Notes: a model not told the origin generated them from the sequence alone. A stretch of 64,000 nt of DNA from Chlorophyllum brunneum (GCA_963576785.1 OY756141.1:186001-250000), one strand, 5' to 3'. Counted from the stretch's first letter, positions 21,261 through 32,665 are shown. A program made the numbers and translations.

Positions 21261-23845
21261 TCACACAGGCACAGACCCAAACCTCAGACGGACTTGATGA
21301 CAATGTGGCAGGGGTATTGAACCGGTGCGGATATGAGGGCAGTCAGGTTCCGGGGGGAAGCTGAACATGGAGGGGTTGTGGTGCAAGAAGTTGACGAGAG
21401 TCTTAATGGTGTCAACGCCAAAGTGGTAATCAAAGTTGTTGCAACGATAGAGGATGTGCACCCTAGTTTGGACCATTTGATTGTTGCAGTAGTGGCAAGA
21501 TAGATCCTCATTGGGAAAGAACCGTAGATGGTATTCACCAATTGGGGCATGGCATAAGATGGTGCAATATGCTCTCGCAAAGAGCTGTGGCTGGTAACTG
21601 CATTCTTGCATCCAGGGACCGGACTTGATGTGCGATGGTACAGCAGAGGCCCCATTCGCTCACACTAGAAGGTGGAGGAAGGAGCTACCACTGTATTTCT
21701 TAAACCCGAACATGGCTTGCCATGTGTGAATGGCTCATTCGGCGGACTTCTTGCATAAGTAGTCTATGGAGTTAGGGACTCGGTGATTTCGACCCCGGTT
21801 CGGCCAGGTGACTGTTTGAATCCAATTGTGAGTGGCTTTTTGTACCCTGTATTTGCATTTTGACAGAGTGTGGTAGAACAAAAGGTGGTGTTGGTCAGAC
21901 TTGTTGAACCAAGCCAGAAGCACCTTCAATGTGAGGATAGATTGTTGCTGGCAGGAGTGTAGCAAACAATCAAGTAGGAGCCGAGAGGCTGCGAGGGAGT
22001 TGGTGAACACATAAATGTGCTCAACCTGGTCATAGTCGTTAGTGGCGAGTACTTTGGTAATTCCTAGGTACTGCGCAACTAGTTCTGTGTCAGTCAATGT
22101 TGTTCCTCCGAGTCTCTTCATGATGGAACTCCCTCCATCTAGATGTCGAATAGTGGCTGCCACCGTGAACTGGCTAGCAAGCGGGTTGGGGTTGGGGTGG
22201 ACCGAGCCGTCCGTGCCGATAATAATGGACTTGAAGTCCATCGTTGCATTCGTCGTAACATCATCCCAAAGAGTCTTTGAGAGGTGGGGTTTGTCCTGGT
22301 TGAATCCTATAAAAGATACATTAGTGGGAAAACAGTCTAGTAACCTACGTCCGGGCCAGACAGATTTGGAAACAGAATCAAAATGTTCTATATACCGAGT
22401 CTTGGGGGTGGGGCGCAAAACATCCATCACAGCTCCAAGCATCTTCTTCTTCTGAATCTCCATGAAATTCTTGATGTGAAGTCGGTGTGGGGAAGAATGA
22501 TACTCTTTTGTCAATCTTGCCAGTGCATGTTCATTGCCCAACATGTGAAGCCTCGATGTTTGTCATTCGGCCAACTTTCAGAGATGGAGTTTGATAGGCA
22601 TGAGCCCTACGAGGGACTCGACGCCACCAGTGGGAGAAGTTCGAAAGGCCCCCGTGATCCAGAGGGCCGCGCTTCACTGCATCTTGTTGAGGATTTCACA
22701 AGTTCCTTTTGTCCGTGACTTGTTGTGAAACCAGAGTCAGTATCCATATGTCACCACCGGCACAACACATGAATGGTAGAGTAGCCTTTTGTTGCTAGGG
22801 GACAGACCACGTACGGAGTTCCCTAGCATCTTCATTGCCTTGACAGTTGATATTGCCTTGGCAGAGTAGTAGCAAATGTGTTCCTTAAAAGTTAATGTCC
22901 GGTTGAAGTAGAAACTGAGGTAGTGCCAGTGGGCTTTCAGTTTGAGTGGAGTGTGGCCAGTGAACGGTGGGGATCCCAAGTTGATGGAGGGATTGGAGTC
23001 CTGTCTCACATGTGTGAAGTGAAAGACTTCGGATTTACTATGTTCAATTTCAAGGCCAAATTTGTTCATGAGCTGCTCCATTTTATGGTACATGTGTTGG
23101 AGGATTTCGATGTTGTGTTTTTGAGGGACGGGGATTGCATGACTAAGGTGCCGTCGTCTACAAAGGAGAGGACATCAAAGTCCCATCTGTTGTGGTGTTC
23201 CTCCATGTGGACGTCAAAGATTCGAAGGAGGGGGGCGAGGTATAGAGCAGAGAGAATGGGACTCAGGGCTGAGCCTTGACCTACTCCTACTGCAGCGTTG
23301 TATTCCGGGGAGTTTTTGTTGTTCCACCGGTAGGTAGTGCAGCGTTCTTTGAGGTAATTATTGAAGAACTCTGCAATTTGAGGGGGGAATCCCTGTCGAC
23401 CAAGTATGTCAATAAGGAGGTCGTGATTGAGGGAGGGGAAGAATTGAGTGACATCGAATGCGAGCACTGATGTCTTCTTTTTCTTCATCCATGCTCCCTG
23501 GATGATATGGGTTAGGAAGAGCCTCGCATCCTCAGTGGATCATTGTTGGATGGCTCCCAGTTGGTGAGGGTGGAGAACTTTGAATTTTACCACCTCAAAT
23601 TGAAGTCGTTTGGCTAGCATTTTTTCTATTAGCTTGCCGAGTATGTTGAGGAGGACGATCAGTTGGAACGCCTTCAGGATGGAGTAGTCAGGTTTGTTGG
23701 GCTTGGGGATGATAACTGATGTTGACTTTTTGAAGTGCGCAGGCCAATGTCCAAGGGTTAGACATACGCAACTGATTCTGAGGAGGAGATTGGCACAGAT
23801 ATTGATAGCAGCGATCTGTTTGAGGTGGGACCAGGAAATGTGGTC
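21261..23845 (-). pseudogene. LINE ORF2 fragment: RT-RNase H-finger (L5)
   Basis: RT is readable at 23488-23066 with LAFDVTQFFPSLNHDLL (motif A), GVGQGSALSPILSALYLAPL (motif B) and LSFVDDGTL (motif C). It is the best-preserved RT active site of this family in the window. A shift near 23090 leads to a second piece at 23093-22737. RNase H lies within 22544-21735 (IIIGTDGSVHPNPNPLASQF), and the finger is at 21611-21261 (CHYCNNQMVQTRVHILYRC). Endonuclease and ORF1 are absent because the LINE part is 5'-truncated within RT. Confidence 0.85.
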
Positions 23846-24971
23846 GCTCGACTAAGGGGCCCCTTGTGGACTAATGCCCCTACCCCCCGAAGGCGGCGTC
23901 GCAGTATCAACTTAAGCAGGTACACTCGGCTTTTCTCCAAGACCCACCGACAGAGGATTTAGACCTCTCTAGCCGGACCGCACATTCTCTGCAAAGACTG
24001 CCACGGCCCACCAGTAGTTCCGGGGTCCCACTCCTGGCTGGCTTTCCATACCCCAGCACCCGCTTTGCTATGCCCATAGGGCACGGATCTGCGTGTTAAT
24101 GGTGTCTGGGGTCTCTGTCTTGCAGGGACTACTACCAGAGAGGTGATTGCGCCTTGCTTACAAAGCAAATCCATGGAATGCCTTGCGGCACCAACATGGA
24201 ATAGCGCCCTAGAGTTTGAGTGATCCCTACTAATGTCCAGCGTGGCCAGGGGGGGTTGTCTAAGGATCCACACCCTTGCAATGCAACTGGAGGGGGGTAG
24301 CCTGTCCTTGCAGTTGGCTTGTTTTTTCCCCAAACCCCCTCTTATCAACTCCTATCCTTTCGGACCCTCTCGGGCTCAGCTGAGTTACCCCAGCTGGGGA
24401 ACAGGGTGGAATGAAGCCTCTCCTGTAGTTCCCATGTTAGAGTAGAGGCCTAGTTAGACTAGACTTGTGCTGTAGCTCAGTCAAATAGACCAACGCTAGT
24501 CCTGCCATTGGGGAACTACAACACCATTTGGGAGTGCGCTGGGCCCCTCCACCACTAGAGGAGCCCTCAAGGTAAATGGGCAGAAGGCGACCGGCATGTC
24601 CAGTCTTTGAGCTCCTTTGCCAAGGGAGCACCCCCTGCCATCCTGTATGACCCAGTATCAATTCTCATCTAGAGAAAGTGACAGGCATACCCTGTCATTA
24701 AGGCCCTTCGGCAAGGGGCCACTCCCTCTGCTCGAACTAATTCTCGTCCACCGTATAATGGATCCCAACCTCTGTTCGCATGTCTAAGATTAAGTAAGTA
24801 TGTAGCGGCCAGCATACCCAGCCTTTAACCTCCTTTGCCAAGGGAGTACTACACATCGCCCTGTGTATAAGACAGTGCCAGGACCTAACGTCCAGCAAGA
24901 ACAGGCCAGAAGCCCCCCACCAGAGAACCATCCCAATTAGGAAGGTAGTGGTAAGAGGTCAAGAAGGGATG
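23846..24971. other. GC-rich palindromic block, possibly mitochondrial
   Basis: This 1.1-kb segment resembles nothing else in the window. It is GC-rich and full of short perfect palindromes, for example AAGGGGCCCCTT at 23854-23865 and adjacent CTCAGCTGAG and CCCCAGCTGGGG near 24375-24400. Three paired hairpins share a pattern: 24589-24605 with 24611-24629, 24680-24696 with 24701-24720, and 24807-24823 with 24829-24846. No convincing protein frame exists on either strand. Paired GC hairpins of this kind are known as double-hairpin elements in fungal mitochondrial DNA, so a mitochondrial source is my inference. A structured nuclear RNA is an alternative. Confidence 0.55.
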
Positions 24972-26187
24972 AGAGTTCCTGATTTGCATCAACATCCAAT
25001 CCAGAAGGGGGTGTGGTCTTGTCCTCCTCTACAGTGCATCCTCAGAATGTAGTGGTGTCGTTAGTTTCTGTAGCAACAAGGTTGTGGACTATCTCCTCCC
25101 AGTAGTTTTCTTCAAATTGTCCTCCATCCTTAAGTGTGAGGTAAGATGGTGGTGGGTTAAATATCGTTGGTTTGGATGGTGGGTCCATGTCAGGCAGTTG
25201 TATGAGGAGGTGGTCTACTTCATCTTGCATATCTGGTTCCATTAGATGGTCTGAGACTGATTTGTTGATTCCCTCTATTCCTTCATCTAACTATTCTTGT
25301 TCATCATCTTTGTGGTAGGGTGGTTTGTTGGGTAAGGTAGTGGGAGTATATGAGTCAAGATCCATTAGTCTTTGGGCAAGTTTATAGGTAGGGTTGTTGC
25401 TAGAATTGGTGAGATGATTGAGTCTTTTGCCTATTATGACTAAGGCACTTTGGATGCTCCACCTTGCATCAGAGTGGACCAATACATTGAGATTGGTGGC
25501 TGCTTTGTCCAATAGTTCCTTCATGATTTCGTGTTTTCTGGTTGACATAGCAGCTGGGAGGGCTCTGGTAGTAGTGATAAGTAGGATATAGCTCAGGGCT
25601 TTGGCTTGTATTTGGAGGTTGTTGATGGCATGGGCAATGTACATGAGTCCTTTGGTTGTGGCAGTATAGTGCTCGATCTGATCTTTGGTGGACTGGGCAT
25701 CAAGGAGGTTGTTAAGTTCTTGTTTGAACTCTGTGTTGTTGGCTGGGAAGGGGATGGGATTGCATTTGGCATGCATGGTGTGTTGTGGAGATAATTGGTG
25801 AAGTCTAGGGTGCAATGGATACAGTGTGAGGTATGTGGTATAGTGATCTCTTGTAATGCAAGGTTTGTTGTTCATAATTGTCACTTTTTATCCCCTCTTT
25901 TTATAGGTTTTGTCCTCAAAATCCTGTCTAAGAATTCCTGAACTGTCTCCTTAGCATTTTCCAGTTCTGACTCATCCTCCCATGTGTCTGCCTTGGTGGT
26001 ATAACCCTTCCAGTGTACTAGAAATTGATTTCGCCATTCTCTCGTTCAGTATTCTCGGATCTCTTCTATTTCATACTGTTCCTCATTGTTGATGATCTCA
26101 GGTATTGGTGGTGGTGGGGTGTGCTGGCTATCAAACTCAGGTTTTTGATAGGGGGAGAGGAATCTGCTGTTAAACATGTCATGTATT

Positions 26188-26492
26188 TGTTATGAACTAT
26201 AGATAGATACTACATTCCTATCATACACCCATCATACTCATCATTCTTGTGTATCCATTTTATCTCCTGTTTCATCCCTTATAGCTGTACTCTTACTGAC
26301 TCATTCTACTCATCCCCTATGACTCCATTACTCTGCTCCATTATTTGTAGCCCTCACCACTAGTATATAAAGTGTAGTAATACTTGATGTATTCCTTATA
26401 CTTTACCAATCGTATTATCCCTTTCTCTTTTCTCTACTTCCTTGTCTTTATCCAAAGACTTGCAACCTGAGTCCTAGACTAAGGTTGTAACA
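26188..26492 (+). repeat. chromovirus C 5' LTR (305 bp)
   Basis: It runs from TGTTATGAAC to GGTTGTAACA. The TATATAAAG box is near 26363, and the predicted transcript start region ATACTTTACCAA is at 26398-26409. Confidence 0.92.
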
Positions 26493-26507
26493 TTTGGTAA
26501 AGTGTCA
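26493..26507 (+). other. self-primer binding site, copy C
   Basis: TTTGGTAAAGTGTCA directly follows the LTR. TTGGTAAAGTGT (26494-26505) pairs with the LTR motif ATACTTTACCAA (12 pairs, one a G-U). It shows no obvious match to a tRNA 3' end. Confidence 0.75.
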
Positions 26508-26585
26508 TTCAACTCACCTTGCAAGAAAGGTGCCACTATTCATAGCTAGGCTTGGAATAATAGCCTCTGACCAGGACAACAGTAT

Positions 26586-27812
26586 ATGAGCAGCAGTAGC
26601 TTATTGAGAACACCAAGAAGACCAAGAGCTCCAAGACCAACAGATATCCAGAGATTACCAGTAACCACCAGATCCAAACAATGAACAGAACCAGAAATCC
26701 CTGAAGGCCTTAAGTAGCAGAAATATGATCACAGCAAAAACAAAGACACAGCTCTTTTTGAGACCCTATTCAACACAGATGTTGCCGAGACCATATCTGA
26801 CATAGAAGTTGCCAAAGCCCCATCCAATACAGAAATCACCAAGACCCACAAGAACAAACACAGTGAACCAGAAACCGAATCAGAAATGGCCGATAAAATC
26901 AATTTCCCAAAGAACTTAGGCCTGGAACCAGGATATTTCAATGGAGATAGAACCAAATTCAATGATTGGTGGAGAGTGATGTCCTTATGGATACTCTTCA
27001 ACAAAATCAATGACAATGAGCAAAAGATAATCAGAGTATTGGCACAAATGAAGGGAGGATTAGCAGGACCTTACGCCAATGCCAAGTTACAGACAATTCA
27101 AGACAAGAAAACACCAGAGTTTGATGACTTTGCAAAGGGGATGGTAGCCACCTTCTCCTTGGGGAATAGGAAGGCTATAGCAGAAGGAGAAATCAAGTTG
27201 TTCAAACAGGGAAAGAGGAACACCACGGACTTCTTAATAGAGTTTGAAGCATTGAAAACCCAAGCAGGAACAGACAACACACATGCCATATTCCTCCTCA
27301 AACAACACACCAGAGCAGACATCATCCAAACCATAGTAGGCTATCTGTCAGCCTCAATCCCAGATACATAGAGCAAATGGAGGAACACAATCCTTGCAGT
27401 AGGACAAGGATACAAAATGGTAGACATCACCCAAGAAGATGTCAGAACAAGCACAGGAGTCACATATGGAGGCAGAGGACAACCAATGGAGATTGGCAGA
27501 CAGAGGGCAGACACCAATCAGAATAGCAAACTGAGATGTTTCAACTGCAACCTATATGGGCATATCACCAAATATTGCTGCAAGAAGACGAAGGTTACAT
27601 ACACCAAAATAATGTGCTATAATTGTGGCAAGTAAGACCATATCTTGAAGAATTGCAAAGTACCAAAGAAAGTGCACATCAGAGAGGTCACCGAGGAAAC
27701 TGAGCAAGAAGAAGAGGCAAAGGAGGATTTTGCTGAAGGCTCCAAGTAGACACAAACCCATGAGCCAATAAACCTAGAGTTCCTGTTTTACTTCACAATA
27801 AACGATATGTAA
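26586..27812 (+). pseudogene. chromovirus gag, copy C
   Basis: It starts at ATG 26586 (MSSSSLLRTPRR) in the same leader frame as copies A, BD, E and F. The conserved core begins near 26886 (MADKINFPKNLGLEPGYFNG), followed by two CCHC knuckles at about 27535-27650 (CFNCNLYGHITKYC and CYNCGK). The second knuckle is broken by TAA. Stops also occur near 26690, 26715 and 27370. It ends at TAA 27812. Its Asp-Val-Ala-Lys repeat region is shorter than that of copy F. Confidence 0.85.
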
Positions 27813-30079
27813 TTCCACAGAAAAGGAACTTGATGCACAAACTTCTCCTCGATTCAACAATCAGAACAGCAAAAGGACCTAAACAAATCACCACACTGGT
27901 AGATTCCAGATATACCCACACATGCATAGCACAGAGAATAGTAGAAGAAGAACAAATCACAACCAGACCTCTCGAAACCCTGATATGAGTAATCAATGCC
28001 AACAGAACCAAAAACAAGAAGGGAAAAATAACAAACACAGCACAACTGGTATTAAACAATGGTAAACACATGGAAGAAATCAAAGCAATGGTAACACAAC
28101 TAGAGAGTGCAGACCTATACCTTGGACATGACTGGCTAGTCAAACACAAAATCAACTGGACAAACAACATAATATGCTTCAACAGATCCCCAAAGGATTG
28201 TACCACATACCACAATGACATACGATTCAACAAGAGAATATGCATGATCAAGGAACACATAGAGGAAAAGAAAATGGACCAAACCAACCTGGAAGACTTA
28301 CTAACATACCTACAACAATACATGCACCTGTTCAACAAGAAGAACTTTGACAAACTACCTGAGCACATGATATAGGACCACAAAATAAATCTGTCAGAAA
28401 ATGCACTACTGGTATTACAGTCCAAATTATACCCAATGACAATAATGGAAAAGCAAGAACTACAGAAATTCCTTGATGAGAATATCATCTCAGAACAAAT
28501 TTGACCATCACAATCCCCTTATGTGACCCCATGCTTCTTTATACCCAAGAAAGACAGAACCAAGTGACTAGTACAAGACTACAAGAAATTAAATGAACAC
28601 ACAATTAAAGACAAAGCACCACTTCCATTGATAAGCAAAGTTATCAACAGACTCAAAGATGCAAAAGTCTTCAACAAACTCAACATTATTTGGGGATACA
28701 ACAATGTCCAGATCAGGGAAGGCAGTGAATGGAAAGTAGTGTTTGTAACGAACAATGGACTATTTGAACCAATAGTTATGTTTTTCGGAATGAGCAACTT
28801 GCCAGTGACATTCCAAAGGATGATGAACACAGTCTTCCGAGAAATGCTACATGAAAGAGCAGTTGTCAACTACATGGATGATTTTGTTATCCCAGGAAAC
28901 ACACAACAGGAACTTGAAGACAGGACAAAATGATTTCTTGACATTGCAGCAAAACATCAACTGTATTTCAAAAGATCAAAGTGCTTATTATTCAATATGA
29001 AAGAGATACCAATATTGGGATTTGTGGTTGGACAAGGCAGCATTAAAATGGAGGAGGAGAAGGTAAAAGTGGTGAAAGAGTGGCCAATACCCAAACCCCT
29101 GAAAGACATTGAGAAATTCCTAGGATTTGCAAACTTCTACTGACAATTCATACATGACTTCAGCAACATGGCAGCCCCATTATACAAGTTGAAGAAAAAG
29201 GACATGCAATGGGTATGGACAGAACGACAGTAACAAGCCTTCAAAAGAATCAAGGAAAAGGTCACAAGTGAGCCAGTACTAGCAATGCCACAAGACAAGG
29301 GACAATACAGAGTAGAAGTGGACGTATCAGGATATGGAGTAGGAGTGGTACTATCACAGAAACAGGAAGAACACTGGCATCCAATTGCATTCCACTCAAG
29401 AACAATAACACTAGCAGAACAAAACTATCAGATCTACAATAAAGAACTACTAGCCATTTGAGAAGTGATTAAAACCTGGAGACAATACCTACTCGATGCC
29501 AATGAACCATTCAAAACCTGGACTGATCACAAGAACCTGGAATATTTCCAAAAACCACAACAACTCACAGGATGACAAGTAAGGTGGCAGATGGAACTAC
29601 AAGAATACCATTACATGCTGAAACACATCCCCAGAAAGACCAACACAAAAGTGGACGTCTTATCAAGATTAACAAGAACCAATACCACACGAGACAACAC
29701 CAACATCACCTTACTACCTGACCATTTACTCGATGATAACACAATTACCATGATCCAACAAATCTGGGAAATCTCAGGAGAAGAAGATCTGAAACACCAA
29801 CTACGAAAGAAAACAAAAAGGGAAACACAGTGGCTGAAGGAAAAGGAGAAATGACTAGAGGAGATATGGGAGACAGATAGAGTACCAATGTTCAAAGGAA
29901 GAATATATGTTCCACCCAACAGCCAAATACGACAAGAAATACTCCGACAACACTACAGCAAGACAGATGTAGGACACCCAGGACAACACCTGAAACATGG
30001 GCAATACATGATATGTTTAACAGCAGACTCCTCTCCCCCTATCAAAAACCTGAGTTTGACAACCAGTGCACCCCACCAC

Positions 30080-31024
30080 GAACGCACCATTCATACATGG
30101 CAAGCCATGTTCGGGTTCAAAACTTACAGCGGTAGCTCCTTCCTCCACCTCCCAGTGCGAGCAAACGGGGCCTCCGCCTTACCGTCGCACATCAATCCGG
30201 TCCATGGATACGAGAATGCGGATACCAGCCCCAGCTCTTCACAAGAGCTTGTCGCGCCATCCTATGCCATGCCCCGATTGGAGAATACCAACTACAATTC
30301 TTCCCTAATGAGGACCTTTCGTGCCACCACTGCAACAGTCAAATGGTGCAGACGCAGTCACACATCCTATATCAATGCTACAACTTCGATCATCACTTCG
30401 GTGTCAACATGATCAAGACTTTTGTCAACTTCTTGCATCGCAACCCCTCCGTGTTCAGCTTCCCTCCAGAACCTGACCGCCCTCGTATCCATGCCGGTTC
30501 TATTCCACCGTTACATCGTCGTCAAGTCCAAAGGAGGTTTGGGTCTGCACCTGCGTAGGATCCTTTTCTTTTCTTCTTTTTTCTTTTGCTCTCCCGGTTA
30601 TGGATTTCCAATTCATTTCTCCATCTCCTTTTCCCTCGCTCGTCCACTATTTTATATAGTTTTCATTCAAATTCATCTCTCCCATGGTGCCCGGGTAAAT
30701 ACCCGCCCACACGCTATGTACCGTTTGATGTTCCCCCTTGTGATTGCAAGTAGATAGTTTCTTTTCTATCAATTTCTCTCTCTCACTCTCTCTATTTCCG
30801 AATCCCTCTCTTCTCTCTCTTTGCTGAACATTGTAGGTACCAAACATCTCTCTAGTGTACGCGCTAGATGACAACGAGTCTCGTGGGGTTAGTTTACTTG
30901 TAGTTTACTTTCCCCTCTCCGAACATTCTGTATGTTCTGCCTTTGTATGTATGTACACGTGGACTGCGTTCGAGCACCACTATATAAATTGTTGATTTTA
31001 AAAAAAAAAACAAAAAAAAAAAAG
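30080..31024 (+). mobile_element. LINE L6, young 5'-truncated copy
   Basis: It holds the C-terminal finger segment and 3' UTR, ending in an A-rich tail at about 31001-31023. It is flanked by GTGCACCCCACCAC at 30066-30079 and 31025-31038, inside copy C pol. It is CpG-rich like L4 and L5. The 174-codon frame crossing its left edge is a chance fusion of integrase and LINE sequence. Confidence 0.92.
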
Positions 31025-31191
31025 GTGCACCCCACCACCACCAATGCCCAAGATCATCAACAATGAAGAACAGTACAAAGTAGAAGAGATCCAAGGACAC
31101 CAAATGAGAGGATAGCAAAATCAATTCCTAGTACACTGGAAGGGTTATACCTCTGAGGAAGACATATGGGAGGATGAGTCAGAACTGGAGT

Positions 31192-31391
31192 NNNNNNNNN
31201 NNNNNNNNNNNNNNNNNNNNNNNNNNNNNNNNNNNNNNNNNNNNNNNNNNNNNNNNNNNNNNNNNNNNNNNNNNNNNNNNNNNNNNNNNNNNNNNNNNNN
31301 NNNNNNNNNNNNNNNNNNNNNNNNNNNNNNNNNNNNNNNNNNNNNNNNNNNNNNNNNNNNNNNNNNNNNNNNNNNNNNNNNNNNNNNNNNN
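31192..31391. other. assembly gap (200 N)
   Basis: There are exactly 200 undetermined bases after the copy C chromodomain. The homologous BD segment has only about 42 bases between the same flanks, so the gap length is probably a placeholder. Confidence 0.95.
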
Positions 31392-31433
31392 GAGGACAAA
31401 ACCTATAAAAAAAGGGGGTAAAAAGCAACAATT

Positions 31434-32111
31434 ATGAACAACAAACCTTGTATTACAAGAGATCACTACACTTAATGCACCTCATGCTGTATGCACCCTA
31501 GACTTTGCCAATTATCTCCACAATACACCATGCATGCCAAATGCAAACCCACCCCCTTCCCAGTCAACAACACCAAGTTTGAACAAGAACTCAATAACCT
31601 CCTGGATGCCCAGTCCACCAAAGACCAGATCAAGCACTATACCACCACAACCAAAGGACTTATGTACATTGCCCATGCTATCAACAACCTCCAAATCCAA
31701 GCCAAAGCCCTGAGCTGTATCCTACTTGTCACTACCACCAGAGCCCTCCCAGCTGCCATGTTAACCAGAAAACATGAACTTATGAAAGAATTATTGGACA
31801 AAGCAGCCACTGATCTCAATGTATTGGTACACTCCAATGCAAGGTAGAGCATCCAAAGTGCCTTAGTCATGATAGGCAAAAGACTCAATCATCTCACCAA
31901 TTCTAGCAACAACTCTACCTACAAACTTGCCCAAAGACTAATGGATCTTGACTTATACACCTCCACTACCTTACCTAACAAACTGCTCTACCACAAAGAT
32001 GACAAACAGGAATGGTTAGATAAAGGAATGGAGGGAATCGACAAATCAGTCCCAGACCATCTAATAGAACCAGATATGTGAGATGAAGTAGACCACCTCC
32101 TTATACAACTA
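31434..32111 (+). pseudogene. chromovirus ORF3, unknown function (copy C)
   Basis: It starts ATGAACAACAAACC at 31434. Here the pol stop seen in A and BD has changed (TGA to CAA), so pol would run on and stop at a TGA overlapping this ATG. An early stop and shift lie before 31491. From there the frame is open to 31845 (TAG for a tryptophan) and then to 32081. The homology to the other copies (ELNNLLDAQSTKDQIKHY, LTNSSNNSTYKLAQRLMDLD) is high. It is truncated at 32111 by an LTR. Confidence 0.72.
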
Positions 32112-32534
32112 TGTTACGACCTTAGTCTCTGACTCAGGTTGCAAGCCTTTGGATAAAGGAAAGGAAGTAGAGAAAGGAAGAAGGGATGATACGATTGGTA
32201 AAGTGTAAGGAATACATCAAGTATTACTACACTTTATATACTAGTGGTAGAGGCTAATAATAAGGGAGTCGAGTAACGGAGTCAGAGGAGACGAGTAGAA
32301 CGAGTCAGGTAGGAGGCACAGCCTCTAGGGTGATACAGGAGATGAAACGAGTATGAGAGTACACGAGGTAACGGGCGCATGATAGGAATGAACGGTCTAT
32401 GATTCGTAACAATACCTCCCTTTCAAGCTTCATGTCCTCATGATGCGTATTACTGTAAAGGTCCTTTGTAAGATAGAACATATGGAATTTGTTAAAGTTT
32501 TAAGAAAACCCGACGAGTGTTTTTACTCGTTCAT
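32112..32534 (-). repeat. chromovirus LTR in opposite orientation with stub
   Basis: Positions 32112-32411 form a complete LTR (TGTTACGACC to GATTCGTAACA) that is noticeably richer in CpG than its neighbours. It is followed by its own purine tract and about 120 bp of internal sequence. No matching 5-bp flank is seen, so it came by rearrangement rather than simple insertion. Confidence 0.75.
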
Positions 32535-32665
32535 AGTATATAAAGTGTAGTAATACTTGATGTATTCCTTATACTTTACCAATTGTATTATCTCTTTCTC
32601 TTCTCTCTACTTCCTTGTCTTTATCCAAAGACTTGTAACCTGAGTCCTAGACTAAGGTCATAACA
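32535..32665 (+). repeat. chromovirus C 3' LTR, truncated
   Basis: The LTR part from just before the TATA box to GGTCATAACA is followed directly by the GTATT target duplication. The upstream half is missing. Confidence 0.85.

Larger units (their letters stand above)
20799..24971 (-). mobile_element. LINE L5, chimeric insertion with foreign 5' segment
   Basis: The insertion is bounded by the 19-bp repeat AGAGTTCCTGATTTGCATC at 20780-20798 and 24972-24990. A T run (poly(A)) follows the left repeat. From the 3' end it holds the LINE 3' UTR, C-terminal finger, RNase H and RT up to about 23845. It then switches abruptly to 1.1 kb of unrelated GC-rich sequence that reaches the right repeat. Both parts therefore entered as one unit. 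CpG is frequent, so the copy is relatively young. Confidence 0.88.
20716..25875 (-). pseudogene. chromovirus ORF3, unknown function (copy BD)
   Basis: The ATG at 25875 follows the pol TGA (25883-25881) after five bases. The frame is open to TAG near 25291, where a conserved tryptophan (QEWLDEG) is lost. It resumes at 25242 to L5 and ends, beyond L5, at TAG 20718-20716 with LVNALHKEQDDK. Removing L5 gives about 300 residues. It is strongly similar to the copy A and copy C products (KQELNNLLDAQS, LPAAMSTRK, LTNSSNNPTYKLAQRLMDLDS). No known domain is recognised. Confidence 0.75.
27814..31424 (+). pseudogene. chromovirus pol, copy C, integrase deleted
   Basis: The protease region (LVDSRYTHTCIAQRIV, DLYLGHDWLVKH), RT (about 28500-29000, VNYMDDFVIPG) and RNase H (about 29290-29480) are readable across numerous stops. 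Many of these are TGA where related copies have CGA. At about 29990 the frame jumps from GHPGQH to ETWAIHDMF, omitting roughly 0.9 kb that encodes the integrase core in copy A. LINE L6 (30080-31024) then interrupts just before the chromodomain (31045-31190, FLVHWKGYTSEEDIWEDE). The end is obscured by the N gap. Confidence 0.85.
26188..32665 (+). mobile_element. Ty3/gypsy chromovirus copy C
   Basis: This plus-strand insertion in BD pol is flanked by GTATT at 26183-26187 and 32666-32670. It has a complete 5' LTR, primer site, gag, pol lacking most of integrase, LINE L6, an assembly gap, ORF3, and a scrambled 3' end where an opposite-strand LTR replaces the end of ORF3 and the start of the 3' LTR. 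Confidence 0.9.

Noticed and set aside
23846..24971. Ribosomal RNA or tRNA genes in the GC-rich block
   Set aside because: I could not match any conserved rRNA core or tRNA cloverleaf by eye. Hairpins alone do not support either.
29888..30412. Integrase-like 174-codon ORF with novel C-terminus
   Set aside because: It crosses the integrase deletion and the left edge of LINE L6, so the fusion is accidental.
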